Source: Ichthyophis bannanicus (lineage: Eukaryota > Chordata > Amphibia > Gymnophiona > Ichthyophiidae). From it: a stretch of 64,000 nucleotides of DNA. Made by a program: the position numbers and the translations under genes. The stretch spans positions 13,182,305-13,246,304 of the forward strand of contig CM066048.1 of NCBI GenBank assembly GCA_033557465.1. The letters are read 5' to 3'. Shown one piece after another: positions 22,600-32,639 of this stretch. The notes under the pieces are model-generated. The model ran no database searches and was not told the origin of the DNA. It was given only the letters and a program-made list of their open reading frames with translations. Position 1 is the stretch's first letter. The number at the start of each line of letters is the position of its first letter.

Positions 22600-23760
22600 C
22601 GTCTGTGGAAAGCACAATAAAAAGAAGTGTAAACAGGTTTATTGTGTGCAGTCTTAGTCACACCTTCATAACCTAAAGCTCCTCCACGCAGTGATTCCGC
22701 TTATCTGACTCCAGCAGTAAAACTCACTTCGAGGCTCTGTTCTTCCTCATTGGGTATCTGCAGAAAAATCCTGATCTTGACTTCTTTCCGATCTATAGAT
22801 AGGTCTGGCCCAATATTCCAAAGCAGCCGCTGTACAGATAAGTGACACTGAAACGTCTCGGATAGTGCTGGGGCAGAGTGTGGGCGCTCCGCCTCATAGC
22901 CGGCGATATTCAGCCGCTGTCCCTATAGCTATGCAACAGTAAAGAGCTGGTGGTGGCCCCCACTCTCCACGTCGATTCAGTGCTACTTGTCATCTGGATT
23001 ATATATATAAAATATTTAGATGTGTTTACAACGACTGCTGAGCATGGTATCTGAATACTGATCCGCTCGCCTCTTCCATTAACTCTAAGTGGAGTGCGGT
23101 CCACATTGCTGGTTAAAGTATCGAACAGCCTAGAATGCATCTTAGTTAAGAGTGGGAACATTAAAAGCCTTTGAGCCAATGTCTCAAGAAACGTTTGTAC
23201 AGACGTTTATAAATCAAACTGAGGGGAGGATATTTAAAAGGGTTTAGCCAGTTGGGAGACCTGCTAACTGGCTAAAACCTGGTGAACCCAATATTGAGAC
23301 AGAGCTGCTGGAAATCCCCATAGGCTGCAGAAAAGATGCCCAGTTAAATCCAGATCGTTCTGTGGGCTGCACGGGGGCAGTCGCAACAGCTGTCCAGTCA
23401 GTGGCTATATTCAGACGTTAATCCACTAGCTAAACCGCACAAGGTGGGACATTGAATATCTGGGTTCACCGCCGAAACAGGAAGTTAACTGGTCAGTGGT
23501 GATATTCAACCATTGCTCAGTTAGCTTTGGCGGCAAACGTTAGGACAGCCTTTTCTGTGCCTAACTTCATCACCGAGGGGCAACCAGTCAGCGGTGGAAT
23601 ATCGCCTCTGACCGGTTAGCCCCAGGTGCTGCCCCTAGAACCAGTCGGCATCAGGGCGGGTGGAAGCAGTATCTGTGGATATCCTGCTTAGCGGCATTTA
23701 CACAGTTTTGATGTCTGCAAACCGTGCAAATGTCTTTGAATATCAGGACCAGCATTTTCA
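22600..23760. repeat. Unclassified repeat-like region
   Basis: The part from about 23230 to 23740 contains phrases such as AGTTAACTGGTCAGTGG, GATATTCAACC and GCTAAACCGC. These recur in altered form at 41715-42140 and 61120-61290 (for example AACCGGTTAGCTAAACCGCC and GAATATCGCC). I read these as diverged copies of one non-autonomous family. Before 23230 nothing was recognised. Confidence 0.5.
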
Positions 23761-23989
23761 GGCATGTTTCGCATAAGCGACAGCACCTATTGTCGAGGCT
23801 TCAGCCAACAAATAGATACATAGGACTTCCCTGGAGCATGAAACAACAGAGGTCTGCAGCCCTGGAAGCAGCTGCAGGGGTCCCCATCTCCCACTGGTGA
23901 AGAGAGGAATGGTTCCAGAAGCACCAGTGGAGTCCCTACCTCTTGCCGGCAAAGAGAAAGGAGAACAGCCCCCACAGCACCGACCAGAG

Positions 23990-24340
23990 TCCTCTGCTCC
24001 CCCTGCCCTTCCCCCCCCTGCCCTTCCCCCCCCTCCCCCCACAACTGTGGCATGGTCTGTCAGGGAAGGGAAGGGGCAGGATGCAAGAAAGGGGGCAGGG
24101 TTTAAGAGGACATTGGGAGGGCTGAGGGGCGGAGTTAGCAATGAAGAAGGCAATAGATAGGAGAAGGTGAGAAGTTAGAGATGAAGGATGGAACAGAATG
24201 AGAGGGATTAAGGGGTGGAGCAAAAGGGAAGGGGTGGGGATAGAATAGGGAAAAGGCTGAAAAGGGGAGGAGCTAGAGAATGAAGGGTGCAGAGAGAAGA
24301 AAGGGTGAAGGGGAAGGGTGGAAATTGGGAGAATGCAAGA
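23990..24340. repeat. C-rich run followed by purine-rich tract
   Basis: CCCCTGCCCTTCCCCCC is repeated at 23998-24040, and about 280 bases then consist largely of A and G on the + strand (24060-24340). The strong strand asymmetry could allow triplex or G-rich structures; no coding role is supported. Confidence 0.6.
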
Positions 24341-24429
24341 AGGGAGTGCACATTAGCATTTGTGTTCAAGCATTAACCTCTGGGGAGATGCTGGTCATAA
24401 ACCTGACAGCTAACATGGAGACTTTACAT

Positions 24430-24577
24430 GCAAAGACATTTAAGATTAATTGAGAGTGTTTTTTTCACTGAACATGCAATTAAACTTTGGAATGCGTTAC
24501 CAGAGGATGTAGTAAAAGCTGTTAGTGTAGCTGGATTTAAGAGGTTTGGATGAGTTCCTGGAGGAAAAGTCCATAAA
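24430..24577 (+). mobile_element. CR1 3' coding fragment, sense
   Basis: In shifting frames this reads the extreme C-terminus of CR1 ORF2, with AFGM-like [17 protein letters not shown] equivalents (LECVTRGCSKSC in one frame; GCGTTACCAGAGGATGTAGT in DNA). It is cut at 24577 by the left end of DIRS copy B. Confidence 0.7.
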
Positions 24578-24931
24578 CCATTTCCTCTGGGAACAAGCAG
24601 GAAGTCAGTCCTCATATAAGGGTGACGTTGGCACCGTTGCAGCTTGCATGGTGAACACTCCCCAGCTTTCACTGAAAGCCTTTGGGAGTTAGACCATGCA
24701 TGCGCAGTCACCTTCCCGCCCAAGCATGCCCTCTTACCTCAGTCTTCTTTTTTCCGTGGAGCCCATCGGACGTTTCATCTGCACCTCAGAAAAAGCTGAT
24801 GGTTTTTTTGTCTTTGTTTTTTCTTTATTCTTTCATCCAGTCCTGTGCCGGCAGCTTTTCAGTTCCCGGCATCGCAGTTTTTTTGGGGCACTTTTCTTCT
24901 TTTTTCCTGTCCTTTAGTGTGCAGGTTTTTC
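24578..24931 (+). mobile_element. DIRS copy B: left terminus only
   Basis: It begins CCTCTGGGAACAAGCAGGAA (about 24585) with the leader CAGTCACCTTCCCGCCC and the GTGGAGCCCATCGGACG block. It stops at about 24931, where the left terminus of copy C begins. Either C inserted into B's leader or B is a truncated copy abutting C. Confidence 0.85.
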
Positions 24932-25267
24932 TCCAGGAACAAGCAGAAAGTCAATCTTCACATATGAGTGACGTCGGCGCCAACAGAGCCCGCGCGGTAA
25001 TCTCTATCCAACTTTCAAAGAAAGTCTTTGAGAGATACACCATGTATGCGTGATCCTCTTCCCGCCTAAGGATGCCATCTTGCCCCAGTCTCCTTTTTAC
25101 CATGGAGCCCATCGGATGTGTGTCTGTTCCCCTCAGAAAAAGCTGATAGTTTTTCTCTTAAAATGTATTTACCTCTGGTCGTGTACCAGTCCCTTCTCGC
25201 CCCCGAGTCCATTTGCCTCGGCGTCATGTTTTCTTGATTTCGTTTCTTTCTTTTATCTAATTTTCGT

Positions 25268-26865
25268 TTGCCATTGGTTCGTGCCTTTTTCCTGGCTGCG
25301 AGTTTGACCCCACTATCACTTCCTGTCATAGCCTCGATCAGTGCTTTCAAGCCATGCAATCGTTGCGCACACAACATGTCGTGCATGGATCCACATGACT
25401 GCTGCCTTCAATGCCTCGGGCTGGATCATGATCCCTTGGTCTGCAGTCTCTGTAAGCAGATGTCTCCCAAGGCCCTTAAGAGCCGTCAGAAGCTGCGTGA
25501 GTCCCATCTTCCACAAAGTTGATTCAGCCCCAGAGTCATCCGTGAGACCTCACTCCAAATCCTCCTCCGGGACCTCGGATTCTCTCAGGGACTGAGCAGC
25601 CTCAGAGGCCACAGAGCCTCCGTCTGGAGCTCCACCGATAAGAGCCGCCAGACGAGCTGGAAACCCTTGAAGACTGTGTCGGGAGATGAGTCGGGGGCAG
25701 TGGGGAAATCCACGGGCCCAGGATCTGTAGCCCTGGATGTGAGGCCGAGGGCAACGCTGGGAGAGGCCTTGTAAGTTTCCCTGATGGGAGCTGTCAACAT
25801 TGAAGAATTGGACTCAGACCCCAAGGCCATCCTCGTTGAGGACTCCTCCTCGACGGAGCCAGCACCAGGCTTGAAATCTGCATTGGCCCAGCAGCGGGCT
25901 TTGATGCCCGGTTCCTCCAGGTCATCACTCTCAACCATGGGGCCCTCCATGTTGAGGGACTCCTTGGAGGATGAGCGATCTTCAAGCACCACCAGCCTCA
26001 GGAGATCCCTCGATGTCTGTCACGATCCTATTCCTCGGGGCCACGGTCTTCCCCACCCAGTGCCCTCAGCTCTGAGCAGCGGGTGGCCAGGGCACCGGAG
26101 CCATCAGGGCTGAGGCACGACCCTGGGAACCCTTGGTGACTCCACCACCTTGGAATTGGATTGGGAAACCGAGGACAATGAGTCCCCGGACACCTGCCAC
26201 CATCTGGATGTGCCCTCGGACCCATCTCACCCGGAGACATAGCGCTGGTCCCCTCCCGAGGACATGGCCTTCCTAGACTTTATGAGGGATATGACGAAGG
26301 CCCTCATCTTCACCACAGAATTGGAGGAGTACCCTCATATGGAGGACCTCGAGATCCTCCAGTACGAGGCTCTGCTGAAGGAGGCACTCACAGTGCCTAT
26401 TTCCCTCATCCTGGAACGGCTGCTCCTCCGCATATGAGAGACACCATCCTCGGTGCCCATCGTAAGCAGACAGCTGAACTCGATGTACCGGGTCTGCCAG
26501 AGCACTGGCTTCGAAAAAGCCCAGCTGCCTCATAGCTCCATGGTTGTGGAGTCAGCCATGCAAAGGCTTAAGAGCCAGAGGACGCACTCCTCGGTGACCT
26601 CGGATAGAGAGGCCCGTGCCATGGATGCTATAGGCAGGAAGTGCTTTCAGGGCTAGATGCTTGTCAGCTGGATCCAGGCCTAACAGCTGTATAAGGGCAT
26701 GCACTTGCGGGACCTGGAGAAGAAGCTCACTGGGTTCTCGGCTGGGCTCTCGCAGAAACCCCTCCAGCGATTTCGGACCCTGTCCTCCTCAGTTACAGAG
26801 TGCTCCAAGTTTATTTCTTGGGCAGCCAATGACGGCTTCAAGTCAGCGGCTAGAGTTGCTTGAAG
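25268..26865 (+). pseudogene. DIRS copy C gag
   Basis: A conserved Cys/His cluster lies near 25355-25450 (CNRC, HDCCLQC, DHDPLVCSLC). It is followed by a basic segment and by acidic Ser-rich sequence, then the conserved block around 26263-26420 (MAFLDFMRDM-like, EDLEILQYEA). The order matches gag of copies D and E. Frames change near 25500 and 26120, and there is a stop near 26435, so it is not functional. Confidence 0.75.
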
Positions 26866-26869
26866 ACTA

Positions 26870-27170
26870 ATTCTGTTAGGGTGCACCTCAGCACATTGCT
26901 GGAGCACCACCATCTAATCGAGGCCAAACCCCTCTCCACTCTGCCATTAGTGGCTCGCTTCCTGAGAGGTCTCCTCTTCTTGAAGCCTCCCGTCAGTCTC
27001 CTGGTGGCAGAGTGGAACTTGAACATGGTACTTTCAAAGCTTACTGCGCCACCATTTGAGCCTCTCGGCTCCTGACACCTTAAGTATCTCACTTGGAAGG
27101 TGGTGTTCCTCATAGCGTTCACATCTGCTCGCCAAGTCAGCAAGCTCAAAGTGTTCGTGGCAGACCCACC
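26870..27170 (+). pseudogene. DIRS copy C tyrosine-recombinase N-terminal fragment
   Basis: A frame from 26860 to 27075 contains VRVHLSTLLEHHHLIEAKPL and PLVARFLRGLL, the N-terminal core-binding part of the DIRS recombinase (compare 35680-35800 and 38095-38210). The catalytic-domain start, TSARQVSKLK-like, appears near 27121-27150 before truncation at 27170. The H-x-x-R and tyrosine motifs are absent. Confidence 0.8.
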
Positions 27171-27365
27171 ATAAGAACATAAGAACATAAGATATGCCAT
27201 ACTGGGTCAGACAAAGGTCCATCAAGCCCAGTATCCTGTTTCCAACAGTGGCCAATCTAGGTCAGACGTACCTAGCAGTTTCCCCAAAAGACACAGGTTC
27301 CACAATGCTTGTACTGGGTCAAGCATTGATATCCTGGGTCCCTTTTAATAATGGTTTATGGACCT

Positions 27366-27655
27366 TTCTTCTATTTATTTATTTAGCTGTATTTATATCC
27401 CGCTTTTCACCAGGTCAAAGCGGTCAATTGGGGGATACATTTAACATGAGGGGATATGAGACACACACACTAATACATACAGGGAACATGGGCATTGGAG
27501 GGTTAAGTGGCTTGCCCAAGACCACAAGGAGTGCCTATAAGACTAGAAATCCTAATCCCTCCGGCCTGAGATTGCTGTCCCCAGGTGGGACTTGAACCCC
27601 CGACCCTCCGGCCTGAAGTACCTTGTCCTAACCACTAGATCACGAATTTGTCCAA
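27366..27655 (-). mobile_element. tRNA-derived SINE, antisense
   Basis: Starting at TATTTATTTATTTAGCTGTA, it contains GTGGCTTGCCCAAGACCAC and, at its right end, GGACTTGAACCCCCGACC. That is the complement of a Pol III box B (GGTTCAAGTCC), followed by CTAACCACTAGATCAC, the complement of box A. It sits inside the 3' region of a CR1. Confidence 0.88.
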
Positions 27656-27659
27656 ACCT

Positions 27660-28865
27660 TTTTTTAAACCCAGCTACACTAACAGCCTTTACTACATCCT
27701 CCGGTAACAAATTCTACAGTTTGCTTACACATTCTTCTCAAATTCTCCCTTTGCCTGCCTTATTAATGCCTTGCATGTGACTTGCCAATGCTTGTGCTAT
27801 TTCCAGTTTGTCATTTGGCTCTTTTTTCCATTTCCTGAAAGATGCTTTTTTGGCAACAGCAGCCTCTCTGACCTCAACTTTAAACCATGCTGGCAGTTTT
27901 TTAGACTTCCTTCCACCTTTCTTAAAGCGTGGAATACAGCTGGTCTGGCTTCCAAGATAGTATTTTTCAGCAACACTCAAGCTTGATGTAAGTCGTTAAC
28001 CTTTGCAACTGCTCCTTTTAGTTTTTTCTTAACTATTTTCCTCATTTTATCATAGTCTCCCTTTCGAAAATTAAAAGGTAGTACTGTGGATTTCCTTACC
28101 ATCCCTTCACTAATTACATCAAACTGCGATCATGGTATGATCACTATTGCCAAGTGGCCCCATCACCCTTATCTCTTGCACTAGATCTGGTGTTCCACTA
28201 AGGACTACGTCCAATATGGCTTCCCCTCTGGTCGGTTCATGAACCAGCTGCTCCAAGAAGCAGTCATTTATTTCATCTAGGAACTTTATCTCCCTAGCAT
28301 GTCCTGCCATGACACTGACCCAGTCAATACAGGGGTAACTGAAATCACCCATTATTTTATTAGCTTCCCTGATTTCTTTGAGCATTTCATCATCATCCAT
28401 TTGTTCATTCTGGCCAGGCGGTCGATAGTACATCCCGACTGCCATCGCCTTCCCCTTTTTACATGGAATTTCAATCCATAGAGATTCTACAGCGAATTTT
28501 GTTTCCTGTAGAACTTTAATCCTTTGTGACTCAATGCCCTCTCTAACATAGAGCGCAACCCCTCCACCAATTTGATCAGCTCTATCATTGTGATATAGTT
28601 TGTATTCAGGTATCAGTGTCCCACTGGTTGTCCTCCTTCCACCATGTCTCTGAGATTCCAATCATATCTAACTTCTCATTTAGTGCTATATATTCTAACT
28701 CTTCCATCTTATTTTTTAGACTTCTAGCATTTGCATACAAGCATTTTAGAGACTGTATTTTATTCATATTAATCTGGCTATCGGTAGGCAGGGGTAATTT
28801 GGAATCTTTAAGCTCTGTCTGCTCTGTACTCAAGGGCATTTGGGCTACCTTTGTCTTTACTGGAA
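27660..28865 (-). pseudogene. CR1 ORF2 remnant: endonuclease and linker
   Basis: Minus-strand reading shows the ORF2 start region (LYANARSLKNKMEEL, 28720-28764) and the apurinic/apyrimidinic-type endonuclease. The endonuclease motifs are ETWWKEDNQW (about 28618-28650), MGDFSYPCIDW (28318-28350) and LGNSDHTM (28135-28160). After a stop near 28125 the linker SGRKSKKLPAWFK equivalent follows (27890-27930), then truncation. The copy is about as well preserved in the endonuclease as the 53-kb copy, but the RT is lost. Confidence 0.85.
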
Positions 28866-28867
28866 CC

Positions 28868-30243
28868 TGTCACGCCGCCACCGCTTGCCTCAAGCTAAGA
28901 GGGGCGTGGTTATTTTATAGCTAATTTTTGCTGTCTGCTTTTTTAAGCCCTTTTCACCTATTTCCCCATAATGCCTTCTGGGAAAGGTAGTCTTTGCTTG
29001 GCTGTATGTGTGCATCAGACAAAAAGCTGTAGTTAGGCTCCAAGGGTTAAGGCAAATGACAGAATTTATTTTACACAATGGTTCGTTCTCACCATGTACA
29101 GGATATGGGTTCAGGTCTCTGTGAAACAGAATATTCTCCCAAAAACAAACACAAACTAAAAATGTCTGTTTAAAGGTTTTCCATATTGCAGGATACAAGG
29201 TCTTTTTAACAGAATGGATAATTCACTTCCTTTGTAGCCTTGCTGGCCAAAAGCACAAACAAAAATCTCATTCACTGTCCGTGATAGTATAGCTTCTCTT
29301 CAGCTGCATAAACCTTCAAGCAACAAATACAATTCAGGACACAAGAAAGCTCTGTTACAAAAGCTACTTTCTTACCCCAGTGTCCTTGTTCTTGCAGCAG
29401 GTGCTTAACAAGCCTTTCACAGCTTCCAGGGTTACTCCTTAGTCTTTGTGACCTTTCCCTTTACCAACATGAGGGAAACAGGGCCACCGGCTTGTGGACT
29501 ATGGGTTCCCTTCCCTGGTAAACTCTCTCTCAGGATTGGCTTGTTTTCTCCCTGTTCCTCAGGTTTAAAGCCTTGCACACAGAACAGTCCATAGGAATCT
29601 CTTCCCCATTTAGCTTTACCTCATGCTCTCCCAGCTGCATAGGCTCAGACTCTCCCAGCTCACAGTCCTCAGCCACCAGCCTCCCGGGGAATCCTGGAGT
29701 CTCTCCTTTTCCTGGCTTCAAACCCTCTGGCAGATGTGCTATCTTCCACTTAGCACTCTCCTCTCTTGGAAGCTCAAGGGCTCTGCTCTGCTCCGCACCG
29801 GTCAAGCTTCGCCAGCTTGCAGCTGTGCCTCGGCTCGTGGCAGTTTGGCTTCCTGCTTCTCCTTCTCCCCTGCTGCTCCTCTTGCTGCTACCTCCGTTCT
29901 TGCTGCTACTCCTCACGACGACGACCCTGCTCTCACACTCTGGCTTCAGTTTATACTTCCAGGGCTCTCTCTTCCACCTCTCCCTAACCAGGTGATGGCA
30001 ATCAGCCTGACTTCATGCACCTGCATACTTGGAGCACTCCCTGCCTAAGGGGTTCTGGGCTCTGTATCCTCTCCCCTCCCTTCCACTAGGGGGAGCATGG
30101 AATGTGGGCCATGTGGAAGTTTTCTGATTCCTAGCTGTGCTTGTGTCTTTCCTAATCTGCCTCGGTAAAAGGGGGCCCTTTACTAGGGTGAATTCCCTGT
30201 CTCTTTGTCCTCCTTCATATTCTGGATAGGCCTCCTTGCCACA
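28868..30243 (-). mobile_element. Solo LTR (1,376 bp) in CR1
   Basis: The boundaries are TGTCACGCC at 28868 and TTGCCACA at 30243, with ends of the TG...CA type, flanked by the 4-bp direct repeat AACC (28864-28867 and 30244-30247). The homologous intact CR1 at about 56475-56490 lacks the insertion. On the minus strand a TATA-like AAGTATAAACTG lies at about 29945-29956 and an AATAAA signal at about 29057-29062, giving U3-R-U5 order antisense to the host gene. No internal retroviral or Gypsy genes remain. A minus-strand frame at 29530-29916 is within the LTR and has no recognisable domain. Confidence 0.8.
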
Positions 30244-30263
30244 AACCTCTCTGCTGATGTGCC

Positions 30264-31657
30264 CTAACTTTCATTTTTTTGGTAGTATCCTTCAAGTTTA
30301 AAAGCTGCTCTATCTCCTTTTTTAAAGGTTAATGCCAGCATCCTGGTTCCATCCCGGTTAAGGTGAAGCCCATCCCTTCGGAAGAGCCCCTCCTTTCCCC
30401 AGAATGTTCCCCAGTTCCTAACAAATCCAAAACCCTCATCTCTGCACCATTGTCTCATCCACGTATTGAGACTTCAGAGCTCTGCCTGCCTTTTGGGTCC
30501 TGCACGTGGAACAGGAAGCATTTTGGAGAATGCTACCCTGGAAGTTCTGGATTTCAACTTTCTACCTAAAAGCCTAAATTTAGCCTCCAGAACCTCCCTA
30601 CCGCATTTTCCTATGTCATTGGTACCGTCATGTACCAAGACAGCAGACTCCTCCCAGCACTATCTAAGACCTTGTCTAGGTGGCATTGTTGCAGCCAAGC
30701 AGCTGAAAATGCTCTCATTCTCTCACTCACCCACAGAAGGAAGCACACAGACAGGCTGGAATGCAAACAGGATCTTTTCATGTGCACGCAGGCCCAGACA
30801 GAGAGCCGGTACCCTCCACAAAAATCTGAGCCCCAAAGGACGTCCTACATTGTCTTATATACAGTACATTTTCAAACTCATTCTACAATCTCATTCGTCT
30901 CAGGTATTTCCTGTCCACCAGTCAGCAGCCCCTGTGGAAGGTGCCTGGGTGACCTGTCCAAACCGGTATGCTCTGGTCTGCTGATTTCTGGGCAAGGGGG
31001 TATTGTGCTCAGGCCTGGAGGGGGGGAAGGGTGCCTACTGAAACCTTTATGTCTTTTCTTAGCAAGCTGATCACTATGTAAAATCCTCATGGCTTGGGGG
31101 GAAGGGTTACCCACAGCTAAACCTCATGGCTGCCTCAGCATGTGAGGTCCGCTACCTTCGCACCAGGCAGGCATGTTACCAAGCGATCCTCACATCCAGC
31201 TATCAAAATGCCTAATGATCGAATCACCAGCTATAATGGCTGTCCTAAGCCTTCCCTCATGGGCACATGGCCGTGGAGAAACTTCCTCGGTGCGAGAAGG
31301 TTTTACATCACCTGGAGGACAGGTCCTAGCTATAGGATCACTTCCTGCCACACCAGGGTGATGCTGTCCTGTCACGTGACCTCTCTCCTCCATGGCAACA
31401 GGGATGCTGCCAGACTGGAGGTGGGACTTCAGGACTATATCCTTGTAGGTCTCGTCTATGTACCTCGTTGTCTTCCTTATGTCTTCCAAGTCTGCTACTC
31501 TAGCCTCCAGAGATCGGACTCGTTCCCTGAGAGCAAAGAGCTCCTTGCACCTTGTGCACACGTAAGACCCCTCACCAACTGGGAGAAAATCATATATGTG
31601 ACACTTAATGCAAAAGACTGGAAAGCTCCCATCTCGCTGCTGGACTGCTGTCTGCAT
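30264..31657 (-). pseudogene. CR1 ORF1 (zinc-binding plus SGNH-esterase type), interrupted
   Basis: Read on the minus strand from 31657. Paired CxxC motifs (CIKC and CTRC, residues ~17-40) are followed by a short heptad-like segment (RERVRSLEARVADLE), then GDSIIRH, the block I serine motif of SGNH hydrolases (about 31200-31220). After the LTR at 30687-31137, the block III GTND motif appears near 30617-30632, and the block V DGLHLN near 30350-30370. Esterase-type ORF1 proteins are known from CR1/L2 LINEs. The insertion and frame changes make this copy inactive. Confidence 0.8.
30687..31137. mobile_element. Solo LTR (451 bp) in CR1 ORF1
   Basis: The ends are TGTTGCAGCC and GGCTGCCTCA, roughly inverted and of TG...CA type. 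The flanking 4-bp direct repeat is GCAT (30683-30686 and 31138-31141). The CR1 copy at about 56945-56965 shows the uninterrupted target (GTGGCGCGCGAGGTCC). It differs from the other LTR in sequence and length, so it belongs to another family. Orientation is uncertain. Confidence 0.8.
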
Positions 31658-31884
31658 CTTTGTTTTAAGGTTCTGTCGAGATATTTAAGTTCTTTACTTA
31701 CTAAGGGTTGCTGGGGATACTTATACTAATAAAACTATACCTAATATGTTAAATGTACTTTGTTCACCTGAAATTTAATTAATCTCAGGTCCTTAATGTA
31801 TGCTGATGAGATTAAACAGCTGTACCTGAGAGTGAATATGGCACCTCCTTTCCTTTAAGAGGTTTAAGCACCTATAAATGGAGT

Positions 31885-32172
31885 GGAGGAGTGGCCTAGT
31901 GGTTGGGGCAAGGTACTTCAGGCCGGAAGGTCGGGGGTTCAAATCCCACTAGAGGACAGCAACCTTGGGCTGGAAGGACTGGCGTTTCTAGTCCCACAGG
32001 TGCTCCTTGTGGTCTTGGGCAAGCCACTTAACCCTCCATAGCCCGTGTTCCCTGTAAAATAGTTATCTCCAAGTTATAATGCCCTGTTCAATGTAATTTC
32101 AGTTTGTTCAATGTAAACCGCACTGATGCAGAATAGCACGGTATAGAAGAGAATGTAAATAAATAAATAAAT
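31885..32172 (+). mobile_element. tRNA-derived SINE, complete
   Basis: Box A-like GTGGCCTAGTGGTT lies at 31891-31904 and box B GGTTCAAATCC at 31936-31946. The body contains GTCTTGGGCAAGCCACTTAA, then a LINE-derived tail TGTAAACCGCACTGATGCAG with a (TAAA)n end at about 32156-32172. The antisense copies at 19861 and 27366 are relatives. The tail matches the LINE at 1690-2970, pointing to that LINE family as its likely source of retrotransposition enzymes. Confidence 0.9.
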
Positions 32173-32174
32173 CT

Positions 32175-32605
32175 ATAATTATCCCAGGGGTGGGTGGGTG
32201 CTGGAGAGGGAGGGAGGGAAAAGAATTATTAAAAGCTGGCTGCTACAAAGTACCCTGTCCTTTGCTTCAAAGGTAATCTGTGACCAATCTCCAGGGGGAG
32301 TTCCACAGCCCTTGCTTGGATAGAGGGAGTCTTGGGTCCTAAATCTAGCCAGAAAGTTCTCTGTGTTTTAAATTTAAACTAGGCCCTGACTGAGTATTAC
32401 ATTTAAATTGGAAGCTCTCTGCTGGATTCTAAATTTAACCAGAAAGCTCTCCTCTGTGTTTTAAATTTAAACTGAAAACTCTTTGCTGCTACTAGGGCCT
32501 GACCGATTTAACAAATACACTGGGTTCACAGATTAATCAGCTTTAATCTAAAGAATTCCTTTTCCCCCAAGATTTAGAAAAATTCCCAGAAGTAAATACT
32601 TACAA
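32175..32605 (-). other. Possible CR1 5' untranslated region
   Basis: It lies directly upstream (minus strand) of CR1 ORF1, with the SINE at 31885 in between. It contains two imperfect direct repeats with GTGTTTTAAATTTAAACT (about 32370-32389 and 32455-32473) and a third, shorter one. The repeated structure would fit a LINE promoter region, but no second copy in the window confirms it. Confidence 0.4.
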
Positions 32606-32639
32606 TTGCAGATCTCTCTCCAGAAGCAGCAGTCCCCTT

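Larger units (their letters stand above)
24932..27170 (+). mobile_element. DIRS copy C: left end, gag and recombinase fragment (RT/RNase H deleted)
   Basis: The left terminus TTTCTCCAGGAACAAGCAGA lies at about 24928-24947. Gag follows from about 25268 to 26865. The sequence then jumps at about 26866-26878 into the tyrosine-recombinase region (GGGTGCACCTCAGCAC at 26879). The copy is cut at 27170 by a CR1 3' end. The whole RT and RNase H interval found in copies A, D and E is missing. Confidence 0.85.
27170..31710 (-). mobile_element. Long antisense CR1 LINE (ORF1 and ORF2 remnants)
   Basis: The 3' end is at 27170 (CATAAGAACATAAG on +). It carries the conserved CR1 terminal sequence, then the start and linker parts of ORF2 up to about 28840, and ORF1 from about 30264 to 31657. 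Most of the RT core is missing between 27660 and 27760. Later insertions are a SINE (27366-27655), one solo LTR (28868-30243) and another (30687-31137). The sequence up to about 32600 may be this element's 5' untranslated region. Confidence 0.85.

Noticed and set aside
23897..24223. Overlapping frames on both strands with poly-Pro in the C-rich tract
   Set aside because: Low-complexity sequence (C-runs and a purine tract) generates open frames without conserved content.
29530..29916. A 128-codon minus-strand frame in the 1,376-bp LTR, Ser/Arg-rich at the start
   Set aside because: It lies wholly within the LTR, has no recognised domain, and begins close to the TATA-like site, so it is more likely chance coding in GC-rich leader sequence.
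31891..31946. tRNA gene candidates at 31885 and 39900 (box A and box B present)
   Set aside because: Both continue into SINE bodies and tails and do not form a full cloverleaf with acceptor stem; they are SINE heads.
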